A DNA stretch of 64,000 nt from Chamaecrista fasciculata (lineage: Eukaryota; Streptophyta; Magnoliopsida; Fabales; Fabaceae), in contig QANZ01046034.1 in assembly GCA_003254925.1 (NCBI GenBank), positions 1 through 64,000 on the forward strand, in the 5' to 3' direction. The position numbers and the translations under genes are program-made. Below the pieces are notes generated by a model. That model was not told the origin of the DNA and ran no database searches. It saw nothing but the letters and a program-made list of their open reading frames with translations. Within the stretch, counting starts at the first letter, position 1. Every line of letters starts with the position of its first letter. This document shows positions 35,823 to 46,908 of this stretch, in pieces.

Positions 35823-37890
35823 TGTTAGGAATTGTGCCCTAGGGCCAATCCTCTTTTATATATGTTATGAACATATGGATTAATTTATAGAGATAAATTA
35901 ATGGTTTTCACATTATTAGCATGTTTACTGTGATTACGTCCATGATTAATTATAAGATAATTAATCTAAATCTGTCCCTGATCGATTGTTTTCGTTGGAG
36001 CGAAAATGAACTAAGATCAGCATGACCTCGGTGCATAGGGATGCACGCACTAGATGCTGGAACAAGAGTCATGGTGCAATTACGTAAGGGGTTACGAGTT
36101 GCTGGACTGACCCGGAGAGTCCTGCATGGGTTTAGTCATCAGCTTGCCTCTCTTGTACGCCTGTCACGATGCCTTAGACCTGAGGTCATCATTATTCCGG
36201 CGTTGCAGTTGTCAGACTTTGGCTTTGTCTAACGTTGCCCGTAGCAGGGTAGCCATAAGGGCTAAGTACGGGTTTGGTTGATTTCCGTGCTGATGAATGT
36301 GGACTGACCAAAATTGGGATTTTGTTCCCCATTAAATTGGGAGATATCTTACTGGCGCCCTCGATGAGTCTTTCCAAAGAAAGAGTGGCCACTCAGTATA
36401 TTGGGACTTACTCAAGGAGATCGAGAAAGTAAAGGTTTGGATCATGGATGACTTTCCCGTGCCTGATCCATAACCAAGATATCGCAGAACAATAGGGTCG
36501 GTGCCATGGAGGTACGAAGGTTAAAATCGGTTTTGGTAACAAACGATCACTCACGTGTTTTGGGTAGTCGTGATGGCTTGCTAGAGTCCGCTCACGACTT
36601 GTAGGACATAGGGATGACCTACTGCCAACTTCACGTGGGGCCTGCTGGGTCACACACGAGCAGGATTAGAACACACTTTATAAGGGACACGAGTTAGGGT
36701 AATTCGTGGGTCATTTCGTGGCCTAATTTAAGACACAGAGGAAATGTCTGGGACATTATGTCTTGTCTTAAATTTTCTACAGTTTAAATAATTGTTAAAT
36801 GATTAATAGAGATTAATTATTTACAATTAAAATATTAGGAATGACAAATTAAATAATTCCTAAAAGTTAGGAGATTATTGATTTATAAAATTCCCTAATA
36901 TTGGCATAGAGGATGGCGCCTCATTTATAGGTGATTTAATTTATAAAATTTTTTTATTAATTTAAGTCATGAGTTTGAATTTGAATTTGAAATTCAAGAT
37001 TTGAATTAAGATATTGGGGCAATATTTTAATTCAATAAATAATTTAAATTCAGAATTCAAAATTTGAATTAAAGATATTAGGGTAATATTTTAATTCAAA
37101 AACATTGGGATAAAATAAGTTGGTTATAACTTCCTAAAAGTTAGGAGTTATTTTTGATTTATAAAATTCCCAATAATAGGAGCAACTAGGCGCCTATCTT
37201 AGTGGGTCCCATTGGGAGATTTGATCTCCCATTTGATTCTTCGAGATAGGGATTTGAATTTGAATTAAAATATTATGGTAATATTTTAATTAGATATTCA
37301 AGTCCTAAAATATGATATTATTGTAATATCATGATTTTATATTTATAAAATTACCATAATTTTGGTAATTATAATAAAAAAAGTCGCCTAACTCAATTGA
37401 TTCATGCAATTTTGTGAAAAATCCTAAGTTTGCTAAGGCAAGTCGATTTTCCTCCTTGTTGAGAGAGAAATTTCGCCACCCACCTTCCTAGAGAGAGAAG
37501 TCGATTTTCTTCTAAGGAGTTAGGAGAGAAATCGAAAGTTGTGGGTTCTAGGGTTTTTGAGAGAAGAAGAACAAAAGGGCTTTTGTTCCTATCTTCTACT
37601 CAGCATTGCGCCACCTTGCCTGGAATTCAGAGAAGGAGTTCCTGAATTCAAAAGCTGTAGATTCAATCCCGGGAAACTGTTCGTGTGGATCACCGGTGGA
37701 GGAAGGACGTGCAAACAGACTTCTAGACTCGCCAAAGTTCAACCAACCGATTGAAAGCTTGAGGTATAACACTTTTCGTATCTGGTTTTAAATTCAACTA
37801 GCGGATCTTCGGATGGGATTTTCCTGGGGAGCGCAAGTTTTTTTATTTACCGTTTCTTCCGCTGCGTGTTTTCCCCGGGATTTCCCAACA
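35823..37890 (+). repeat. 3' LTR of the copia element
   Basis: Starts TGTTAGGAATTGTGCC immediately after the polypurine tract and ends GGGATTTCCCAACA, i.e. TG...CA bounded, about 2,068 bp, long for a copia LTR. The right half holds leader-like TCGATTTTCC / GAGAGAGAAG repeats. Related LTR pieces lie inverted at 37891-40308 and in direct orientation at 61353-61413 and 61949-62082. Confidence 0.85.
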
Positions 37891-38441
37891 CAGACTCATC
37901 GAGGGCGCCAGTTAGATATCTCTCATCTAATGAGGGACAAAATCCCATCTTGGCCAATCCACATTGCTCAGCACGGCAATCAACCAAACCCGTACTTAGC
38001 CCTTATGGCTACCCTGTTACGGGCAACGTTAGACTAAGCCAAAGTTTGACAACTGCAACGCTGGAATAATGATGACCTCAGGTCTAAGGCATCGCGACAG
38101 GTGTACAAGAGAGGCAAGCTGATGACTAAACCCATGCAGGACTCTCCGGGTCAGTCCAGCAACTCGTAACCCCTTACGTAATTGCACCATGACTCTCGTC
38201 CCAGCATCTAGTGCATGCATCTCTATGCACCGAGGTCATGCTGGTCTTCGTTCATTTTTGCTCCCACGAAAACAATCGACCAGGGACAGATTTAGATTAA
38301 TTATCTCATAATTAATCACAGACGCTATCATAGTAAACGTACATGCTAATTATGATAACACATTAATTTATCTCTATAAATTAATCCAAATGTTCATAAC
38401 ATTTTACAAAAATGATTGGCCATAGGTCACAATCTCCAACA
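37891..38441 (-). repeat. Inverted LTR piece B (5' portion of a related LTR)
   Basis: Read on the - strand, it starts TGTTGGAGATTGTGACC at 38441 and matches the first third of the LTR at 35823, stopping at the internal word CTCGATGAGTCTG exactly where the + strand LTR ends (37890/37891). The matching bases in the + strand LTR are around 36010-36370. Confidence 0.8.
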
Positions 38442-40308
38442 CGCCTAACGTAGCGGAAGCAAATATAAAATTTAAAATTTAAACGCGCAAAGTCCTAAAA
38501 TTCCCGAACGGATCCGCTAGTTGAATTTAAAACCTGTTAAGATAGTGGTATACCTCACGAGTTCCAATCGGTTGGTTGTACGAGGCGCGTGCTAGGAGTC
38601 CACTCACAGCGTTCTCCCTCTGCCGGTGATCCTCACGAACAGTTTTCCGGGCACCAAGGTGCTAGCCTTCCGTTCTTTTCTCCAAAAGAACCAGGGACTC
38701 GTTCTACAGTGTTTGAATTCAAGAACTCCTTCTTGAATCCAAGGACAAGGTGGCGCCAAGAAGAAAACCTCACAAGAACTCCTTCTTGTTTTTCCTTCTC
38801 TCACAAAAGCCCTAGTTTTAATGGTTTTAATGGTGGAATTCGAATTTTCCTAACACCTTAGGCAAAGTCGATTTTTCCTCTCTCTAAGACTAAAGTGCGA
38901 TTTTTCTCTCTCTCTCTCTCTCTCTCTCTACAATGAGGAAGATAAAATCACAAAGTGAGCTAGAGCTGGGGCAAGTCGACTTGCTCCCCTTTTAAATATA
39001 ATATTTTTGGTGATTTTAATAATCCTAAATCATGATATTCCAATAATATTATAATTTTGGACTTGAATTTCTAATTAAAATATTACCTTAATATTTCAAT
39101 TTAAATTCAAAATGCAATCTCTGAGAATCAAATGGAAAATCAAATCTTCCCGTGGGACCCACAGAGCAATGCACCATCTCCTCCCCATTTATCTTGGAAT
39201 TTTATAAATCAAAAACATTCCTAACAATTAGGAAGTCAAGATTTTCCAAAGATTTTGAGTTGAGATATCACCCAATATATTTGATTCAAATCTTTTGATA
39301 TCTCCATCAAATCTTTTGAATTCAAACTCATGATTTAAATTAATAAAACAATTTTATTAATCTAAATACCACATATGAGGCGCCACCCTCAAATAATATT
39401 GGGGAATTTTATAAATCAATAATTTCATAACTTTTAGGAATCTTATCTGATTTATTTTCCCTAATATTTTAATTGTAAATAATTAATCCCTGTTAACTAT
39501 TTAACAACTATTATATTTAAAATTGTCCCACAAATTTAAATTCACAACTGTAGATAATTTAAGACAAGACTTAATGTCCCAGACATTTTGCTGTGTCTTA
39601 AATTGTGCCACCGAAGTGACCCACGAATTAACCCTAATTCGTGTCCCTTTAAGCGGTGTCCTGATCCTGCTCATGTGTGACCCAGCAGGCCTCACGTGAA
39701 GTTGGCAGCAAGCCATCTTTATGACCTACAAGTCGTGAGCAGACTCTAGCAAGCCATCACGACTACCCAAAACACGTGAGTTATCGTTTTCACTAAAACC
39801 GACTTAACCTTAGTACCACCTTGTCATAGACCCTATTGTCACACGATATCTTGGTCATGGATTAGGCACAGGAAAGTCATCCATAATCCAAACCTCAACT
39901 TTCTCGATTTCCTGAGTAAGTCCCAATTTCCTAAGTGGCCACTCTTTTCCTTGGACAGACTCATCGAGAGCGCCAGTTAAATATCTCCCATCTAATGAGG
40001 GACAAAATCCCATCTTGGCCAATCCACATTCCTCAGCACGGAAATCAACCAAACCCGTACCTAGCCCTTATAGCTACCCTGCTACGGGCAACGTTAGACT
40101 AAGCCAAAGTCTAACAACTGCAACGCTGGAATAATGATGACCTCAGGTCTAAGGCGTCGTGATAGGTGTATAGGAGAGGCAAGCTGATGACTAAACCCAT
40201 GCAGGATTCTCCAGGTCAGTCCAGCAACTTGTAACCCTTTACACAGTTGCACCATGACTCTCGTTCCAGCATCTAGTGCATATATCTCTATGCACCGAGG
40301 TCATGCTA
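38442..40308 (-). repeat. Inverted LTR piece A, joined tail to head with piece B
   Basis: Read on the - strand from 40308, it follows the LTR from about 190 bases inside its 5' end (GCATGACCTCGGTGCATAG) to near its 3' end (TGCTTCCGCTACGTTAGGCG at 38442), lacking the last 16 or so bases (CCTAGGATTCCCAACA in the relative at 61413). The next base begins a new LTR (piece B), so two LTRs are joined 3' end to 5' end. A CT microsatellite lies at about 38903-38929. Confidence 0.75.
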
Positions 40309-40335
40309 ATAAAAAATGAATTGCACTGTACAAGT

Positions 40336-40655
40336 AATTAGGATTAATTGTTGTATTTTTAATTTGAAGATTAATAGATAATATTAAAATGATATGTATA
40401 CAAGACAATGAGATTCTTACAAAAAAAAATCACATTATGAACATGATCAATGACAAGAGAACATTTCTTTCAAGATTTCTTTCAATGACATGAGACAATT
40501 AGGATTAATTGTTGTATTTTTAATTTGAAGATTAATATATAATATTAAAATGATATGTATACAAGACAATGAGATTCTTACAAAAACATCACATTATGAA
40601 CATGATCAATGACAAGAGAAAATTTCTTTCAAGATTTTCACCAAAAGAATAGGTA
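40336..40655. repeat. Tandem duplication, 161-bp unit, two copies
   Basis: Starting at AATTAGGATTAATTGTTG, the block at 40336-40496 is repeated almost exactly from 40497, including 'GAACATGATCAATGACAAG' in both units. The few differences indicate a fairly recent duplication. Confidence 0.8.
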
Positions 40656-42004
40656 TATTAAATAAATAATAAAATTTAATGTCAGTTAGAGAAATAAATG
40701 TTTAAGATATCAAAATCTATGGCAAAATTAGTTTTAGTCTAATAAAAATAGAATTTGATGTTTAGTCAAAGTTTGTTACATACACTTAACTTTGTAACTT
40801 AAAACTTCAAAGAACGCTTGAAGTGAAAACAAAAAAATAAACATATAACTTAAATGATAGAGCACATGAATAATTAAATGCAAAAGTTTGAATATATAGA
40901 TTATTTGATTTTTTTTAAAAAATATACACTCATGTTAATTTTAAAAAAATTCCAATATATATACAAGATAGTAAAACAATTAGTTAAATTTGAAAATAAT
41001 AATATTAAATATATCTATATATATATATATATATGAACAAGACAGTAAGACTAAATACTACACTATCCTAGTTATCGGAAAAAAAAAATACTATTTTAAG
41101 AAAAAGAAAATACTACAGTATAACTATAATTTATTATGGCAAGAGAATACTGCCTTAAATATTATTATCATTAAAAGAATAGATAGAATAAAAAAATTAG
41201 CATGATTTAATGTCATTATTGTTTAAGATATAAAAAATTATGGCTATATTAATTAATTTAAGTCTAATAAAATTAGAATTTAATTTATTAGCAAATTTAA
41301 TTACATGCATTTAACTTGGTAATTATGGCTATACAGTTATGTTAATTTAAAAACAATAAAAAAATAAAGTATATTATTGTTTTTACATATCCAAATCTTT
41401 AAAATAAATTATATATTTAACAAAGTTATTCAAGCAAAAAACAAAAAAACAACTAACTGAATTTTTTAATATACACAAAATAATGATATTAATAAGATAT
41501 TTTAAATTTTTCTAGATATAAATACCACATTGTCGGCATGATTTATGTCAAGGCCTTAAGGATTATCACTAAAATTATAGGTGAATTTAAAAAAAAATGT
41601 TATAGAAAGTGAAATTAAAAAAGTAATTTATTTCTAAAAGGAAATTATTTAAAAATAGAGAGCTAGTTTTATTTGGAACTATTATGTATACATGCATTTA
41701 GCAACTAATTGTTTTTTTTTTCATATTTAATTTCGCCCATAATAATGAATTATTTCAAAAAAAAAGCCACATATGAGAAGCTAATGGGGTCTGAATATAT
41801 TTTACGTTCATGTATATCTAGAAAAATTTAAAATAAAAAAAAATACAAAATTACCCTGCAATTAATGATTTCCCTTTAATATATATATTCCACTAGTATA
41901 AATATCATGTTTTCTAGCTTTCAAAACACATTCGCATCATCCTAAATACGCCTCGACACATTCGATTTGTCTTAAACCTTGCATTCTTTAACAAATCAAA
42001 GAAT
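40656..42004. other. AT-rich upstream region of the MBD-like gene
   Basis: Low-complexity AT-rich DNA with TA microsatellites (about 41013-41035) and no gene until the promoter. A TATA box CTAGTATAAATATC lies at about 41893-41906, followed by a leader of about 100 bases to the ATG at 42005. Confidence 0.5.
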
Positions 42005-43844
42005 ATGTCGTCGGTAGATTTTCTATTAGAGGAAGAGAATCAAACGGCTAGCGAGATGGAAATGACCAATCCTTCACAAGAAGCAGAACATAACGAGCAC
42101 CTAGCTAAATCTCTTAAAGAGATGATGAAAGTAAGTGAAATTTCTCTAGATAAATAATATATTAGTTACTTCAATTGAGACTATTCGAACAATTAAATTT
42201 ATGTTTGTCTATTTTCATTTTTGCATGATCATAAAAGAAATCAATGAGGGAATTTAAAGCATCTTGTAGAGCAGAGAAGAAGAAAAAAGCTTATGAAGGA
42301 ACTAATGAAGTGAATACTGAAAAAAATTTATCATCAATCCAAAGACCTGAAGACGTTGATCCTTCTATGTTGGTAAATTCTTCTATCCGAATTTAGTTTC
42401 ATCCCAGTTACATTTTTTTGGGAAAAAAATTATTATTTGCCATCATTTTTTTACTTTTAATTTTCTAAAACTTTGAGTCATCAAAAACTACAATTAATTA
42501 TAATGAATGAAGCTTAGGCCTATGGGTATTTTTGGATCTTGGACCATCATCATTTGGATTAACTGACATCAATTTAGCATTGTTATGATGATAATGGTAC
42601 AATGTGTTGCATACATATGTATTTGTGTGTCCACGTAGGGTCAAAGGAAAGGAAGAAAGGTCAAGAATGAAGTGGTAGCCGAAAAAATTGTGACCTTTAG
42701 TCTTCCTGCGAACTTTGATGTTGCAACTACAAGTGCAAGTGACATTGACAAGGTCAAAAAAAGATTAGGCAAATGGAGGATACAGCGAAGGCAACGTGAC
42801 ACAAAGATGAGTGATACGGTAAATGATATTAAATAAATCAAAACATATTTTATGTGTTCTTTTTAAAAAATATTGAATGATGTCTACTGATGATGATAAT
42901 CAAACATCATTATGCAAATTTTCAGTTCTATTGTCATTTAAGCTCAAGGCTAATTTTTCGCTCAATCCCTAAAGTTGTGAGATTTATGATGTATGGGACT
43001 CACCCTCGATTGCCCAAGCAAATCTCCAAAAAACGAAAGGTATTAATATTCAATTTACAATTACCTGATCAACACACATACAATTTAATTTTGTGCTTAA
43101 GGTTTAATTAATATATACAAATGCTAGTTCTTATCATTAGTAATTTTTTTTCCTCACTAACTGTATTTGTCGGTTGAAAGCAAGACACTAATAGATTCTT
43201 CTACTAATCAACTTGGGCAGAAGGAGGAGAATCCGAACGAGTCATTCTCATGTCAGTCACCATCTCTGATGCAATTGCTGAATACCACTTTAGAGGAGGA
43301 AGATTTTAGAAATGATCGTTATTTTTGTGTAAGAAACACATTTATGTTAGAAGAGTCTCATGATCTAGAGGCTTCATGTAGCCAACCCACAATTGACGGG
43401 ATTTTGCCTCTTGAATATGAGCCATCCAAGAACAATGATGACCACAATCTCCCTTTCTCTGGTACATTCGTGGAAAATATTGAGCAAGGAAATAATGATA
43501 ATGGAGTAATTAATTATAATAATCTAGAGGCTGATGATAGATTTAACTTGACGATGAAATATCGTCAAGAAATGATAATGCGGGTTGGTGGTGGCAATCA
43601 TGAGGGGATGATGATGATGAGTAGGGGAAATGAAAATGCAGGATTCTTCATGGAGATGATGAATGATGATCTACATGGAGATGATATTGTGGAGGCAACT
43701 AAAGCGATGGAAAAAGAAGAAGTACTTGAAGGAACTGTTAACGTTGGTGAAGCTACAACTGCTCAAGTAGTACCTGAAGATGGAGGGATGGAAGAAGAAT
43801 GGTCACTAGAACAATTACTTGTTTGGTTGGGGAGAGCTCAATAA
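42005..43844 (+). CDS. MBD-like (methyl-CpG-binding-domain-like) acidic protein
   Basis: Five exons assembled by hand, every junction GT-AG and phase 0: 42005-42130, 42238-42372, 42639-42818, 42926-43039, 43185-43844, giving about 404 aa. Exon 1 starts MSSVDFLLEEE and is acidic; exon 2 is Lys-rich. Exons 3-4 hold a segment with the spacing of an MBD fold: KWRIQRRQR, then DTFYCHLSSRLIFRSIPKVV, then RFMMYG, comparable to the family pattern W...R.R...D.YY......FRS...V..F. Exon 5 is acidic, rich in Met/Asn/Glu, ends EEEWSLEQLLVWLGRAQ and may be disordered. MBD proteins read DNA methylation in chromatin, but I see no direct evidence that this one binds methyl-CpG. TATA box upstream at about 41896. 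The frame stops at TAA (43842) but appears to continue beyond. An alternative is an unrelated nuclear protein. Confidence 0.6.
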
Positions 43845-43994
43845 TGTTAGAATAATATTGAAGAAGTAAGATATGGAAGTCAACACAATCCTGATCTCAA
43901 CGAATTATCAATGTCATGGTATGAGGTTGAGGAAGATTTCTTCAACGTTCAACTTATAGACGACTTCTTCAACAATAACAATACAAAGAAATAG
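43845..43994 (+). pseudogene. Possible lost C-terminus of the MBD-like gene
   Basis: After the TAA at 43842 and a second stop TAG at 43848, the same frame stays open for 47 codons to TAG at 43992. It encodes an acidic, aromatic stretch (NELSMSWYEVEEDFF, then NVQLIDDFF) of the same character as the preceding exon. This suggests that a longer protein was shortened by nonsense mutation, or that the true 3' end is spliced differently. Confidence 0.4.
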
Positions 43995-44833
43995 ACCGGA
44001 GACACAATTTTTGTATATATAACTAGCTAGGTCCATGGATGTTAAATCATGGTATTAATGTTAGAATTTTATGTCTTTGTCTTACTAGTTTTAGTTTTGT
44101 ATTGTTATTTCATATGTATAGTTTTCAGCTGCACTTTCTTAGATATCAATTTTAGTATGAATTATTCAATTCGCAAACATTTTGAATGATTACTTAAATA
44201 AGTGTTACTTTATAGATGTCATATAAAAAATGTGTGTGTGTACGCGTGTTTGAGTGCACTTGTGTGAGATCTATATCCACAGTCACTAAAGTGGTGAATT
44301 ATATATAAAGTAACTAAATATACATGTTAATCCCCAAAAAAATATATCTTTAAAAGAGAAAGAGAGATGATTTTTAGTCTTTGTTTAGCTTCAATTTGGC
44401 CCTAGCTAGTTTAGGTATTAGAAGTTCTCCCACTCATATTTCAATAATCCATTTTTTTTCTAACTTTTTACGTTTACAAAGCAACAATAATTGTTTTAGT
44501 AATATTATTATCATCGAAGTATAAACCTACATTAATTTGATCTACATATATCTCATTTAAAGAAGCATTTTTTGTCAAAGGAGTTTAATTTCAACTACTA
44601 CTTAACATAAAAGAGAAAAATATATATATTTATATAGCTTGGAACATGATCAAAATTATTGTCCGAATTATATATGTATATATATATCAATTTATGTTAT
44701 TTTGCATATCTGATTCGTTTATGTGGTTTAGTTTGATTTTGGACTAAATAAAAAATGTCAATCACAAAAGATAAAATTGCTCTTAATATAACTCATAGAT
44801 GTTTATGTTATGTTAATTACACACACACATATA
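43995..44833. other. Intergenic stretch downstream of the MBD-like gene
   Basis: Probable 3' UTR followed by AT-rich DNA with TG/TA short repeats (about 44230-44250 and 44660-44690). No gene seen. Confidence 0.5.
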
Positions 44834-45467
44834 GCCAAAAGACTTGTTGGTGCCCCTAACGTTTTGAGTCAGTTTCAGTTATATCCCTAAAGTTTGTTTT
44901 GTGTCAGTTATGCCCCAATGTTTCACATTGTTGTCAATTATACCCTAACCTCATTTTTTTTGGGCCAAAGTCCTATTTTGTTCTCTCAGGTTTACTCAAT
45001 GTTCCGTTTTGGTCCCTTAACTCAAAGCCCTTCATATACGGCGACCCCAATGACTACGAAAACTCCTAATCCAAGGCTTTTTTACCTCTTGAGTTCAATA
45101 AAAGCATCCATTTTGCGAAAAAAAAGACTCACAAGCCACCGAGAAATTACACAATCGCAAAAAATCATATTTCCAGTCATTTATTCGCAAAATGCAGGCG
45201 GCCATTGAACTCAGGAGGTCAAAAAATGTTGGATTAGGAGTTTTCGTAGTCGTCGGGGCCGCCGTGTATGAAGGACTTTGAGCTGAGGGACCAAAACAGA
45301 ACTTTGAGCAAACTTGAGGGACCAAAATAGGACTTTGGCAAAAAAAATTGAGGTTAGGGTATAATTGACAAGAATGTGAAACTTGGGGGCATAACTGACA
45401 CAAAACAAACATTGAGGCGTAACTGAATCTGACCTCAAACGTTAGGGGCACCAACAGGTCTTCTGCC
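44834..45467. mobile_element. Near-complete fold-back element, Mutator-like ends
   Basis: A 634-bp inverted repeat. The left arm begins GCCAAAAGACTTGTTGGTGC and the reverse complement of the right end is GGCAGAAGACCTGTTGGTGC. The arms remain complementary almost to the centre (about 45150), e.g. 'ACGAAAACTCCTAATCCAA' against 'TTGGATTAGGAGTTTTCGT'. The whole element could fold into one hairpin of about 300 bp. Flanks ACACATATA and TATATATAT give no clear target duplication in this simple-repeat context. The family relation to 51669-52665 is clear. Confidence 0.75.
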
Positions 45468-45499
45468 TATATATATTGATAATATAGGAATAGAGAAAA

Positions 45500-45985
45500 G
45501 GCAGGCGTAAAGCAGTGACCGAGTGGCGGAACTGGCCGCTTCCGGGTGGCCATTCCCCACTATGGTCGCCCTGTTGGGCGACCATACCCAAAGCGGGGTC
45601 CTCCTGAAGGACCCCGACCTTAGTCAATCAAGTTGCCCACGTATCCCGTCTCCGGAAATCGTGGATTTTAGCCCTAGATATCTCACCAAGGGATATCTCC
45701 CCTAAAATATCGGAACTAAACTTATTCTCTTAGAGTCAGTGGAATATCAGATCCCCCAAATATCGGACCCTCCTAATGGCAGCCCACGCTATAAAAAGGT
45801 CTAGGGAGGATCAATTAAGGTAATGCTCTAACTCAGTCTAGACTGATTACTCACAAATATTCTTACTAACTTTAGCATCAGAGGTGAATCGCGGGGCAAC
45901 CCCCCCTGTTCATTGATTTTGCAGGAATCGACTACCGAAATTCCTCATCGAACCAGGTAAGGCCCCTCGAGACGGAACTTGATTC
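45500..45985 (+). repeat. LTR remnant (GC-richer, promoter-bearing)
   Basis: A GC-richer block with a TATA box GCTATAAAAAGG (about 45788-45799), a leader 'CTCTAACTCAGTCTAGACTG' and an R/U5-like stretch 'ACTAACTTTAGCATCAGAGG' of the type seen in plant Ty3/gypsy LTRs. Two perfect GC-rich hairpins lie at 45562-45585 and 45594-45616. No internal retroelement domains flank it, so it is a solo or fragment LTR. Exact borders not determined. Confidence 0.55.
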
Positions 45986-46139
45986 ATCATATATATATAT
46001 ATATATATATTGTTCACAATACTTTTTCAAAATAAAACTTCCATTATTCTAAGTTATTCACTTGTTGCTTGTTTCTCCTATAAAAGAAAACTCATTAAAG
46101 TAAATCAAGATAAATCCCCAATCAAGAAAGAAAATTGGT

Positions 46140-46326
46140 TAGACCACATGAGCGTGGCCTAGTGGTTCTTTACTTGGTCCCTTAATCAAGTGGTGGGGGT
46201 TTAAATCTTACTTTTGGGTATGAAAAACATTTTTTGACCAGTCGTTTACCCTTAAGTGGAGGATCTACAACGAAGAGATTAGTCACTGTTGCCAAGGGTG
46301 GATATCGTGGGTCTATACCAAAAAAC
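46140..46326 (+). mobile_element. tRNA-derived SINE
   Basis: About 187 bp starting TAGACCACATGAGCG. Contains a polymerase III box A (TGGCCTAGTGG, near 46157) and, about 40 bases on, a box B-like GGTTTAAATCT, then a non-tRNA body ending GTCTATACCAAAAAAC. It is flanked by a direct repeat AATTGGT (46133-46139 and 46327-46333), fitting target-primed insertion. The box spacing and duplication support a SINE rather than a tRNA gene. Confidence 0.75.
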
Positions 46327-46333
46327 AATTGGT

Positions 46334-46899
46334 GAACACATATGAAATATATGTATCCATGTTAACATGTAAATGAAGTAAAGTGATAATTGCTTACAAC
46401 TGATTTACCAAAAAAAAAAGAAAAGATAATTTCCTTACAACTTTAATTTACTACATCTTTTTTTTTATTTCAAAGCTAGGTACAAAATTCATTACAGAGG
46501 AGAAGTTTACGTAATACAAGAAAACACACTAGATAATCCAAAATTACAAGTTTGCGCTTCAATTTAAATCAAAGAAAAACTATAGTTAGATAAATATATG
46601 AGCAACACACACAAAGGAACCTCTACAAAATCCTTAAGACAATATCTTGAGGTTTAAAATCAAAACAAAAATAAATAAAATATGAAAATCTACATCTCAG
46701 TCACAACAAATGCATCAATGAAGTTTAATTTCCCTTTCCAAATCTAAGTTAAAAGATAGGATTAACTTTGAAGAACCAAGCTGTAAATTTCTATGAATAT
46801 ATTAACATTCTTACCCTCTATAGAGAGAACTCCTTTAAGAACAGGGAAGAGAAGATAGATTTTATTAAGAGCTTAAACTTATAGTCACCTGATTCATTA
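46334..46899. other. AT-rich intergenic stretch
   Basis: No gene or delimited repeat seen. The last base begins the 9-bp duplication of the next element. Confidence 0.5.
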
Positions 46900-46908
46900 T
46901 TGATTTTA

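Noticed and set aside
36041..36232. Open frame in the copia LTR (starting MHALDAGTRVMV), also present in the inverted copies
   Set aside because: It is conserved only because the LTR is repeated. It has no start context or domain and lies within LTR non-coding DNA.
42890..43111. Stand-alone 73-codon gene starting MMIIKHHYANF
   Set aside because: The coding part is exon 4 of the MBD-like gene. The extra residues at both ends are intron sequence.
46140..46230. Possible tRNA gene (box A and box B-like words)
   Set aside because: The flanks do not form a cloverleaf acceptor stem, and the sequence continues into a non-tRNA body bounded by a target duplication. It fits a SINE better.
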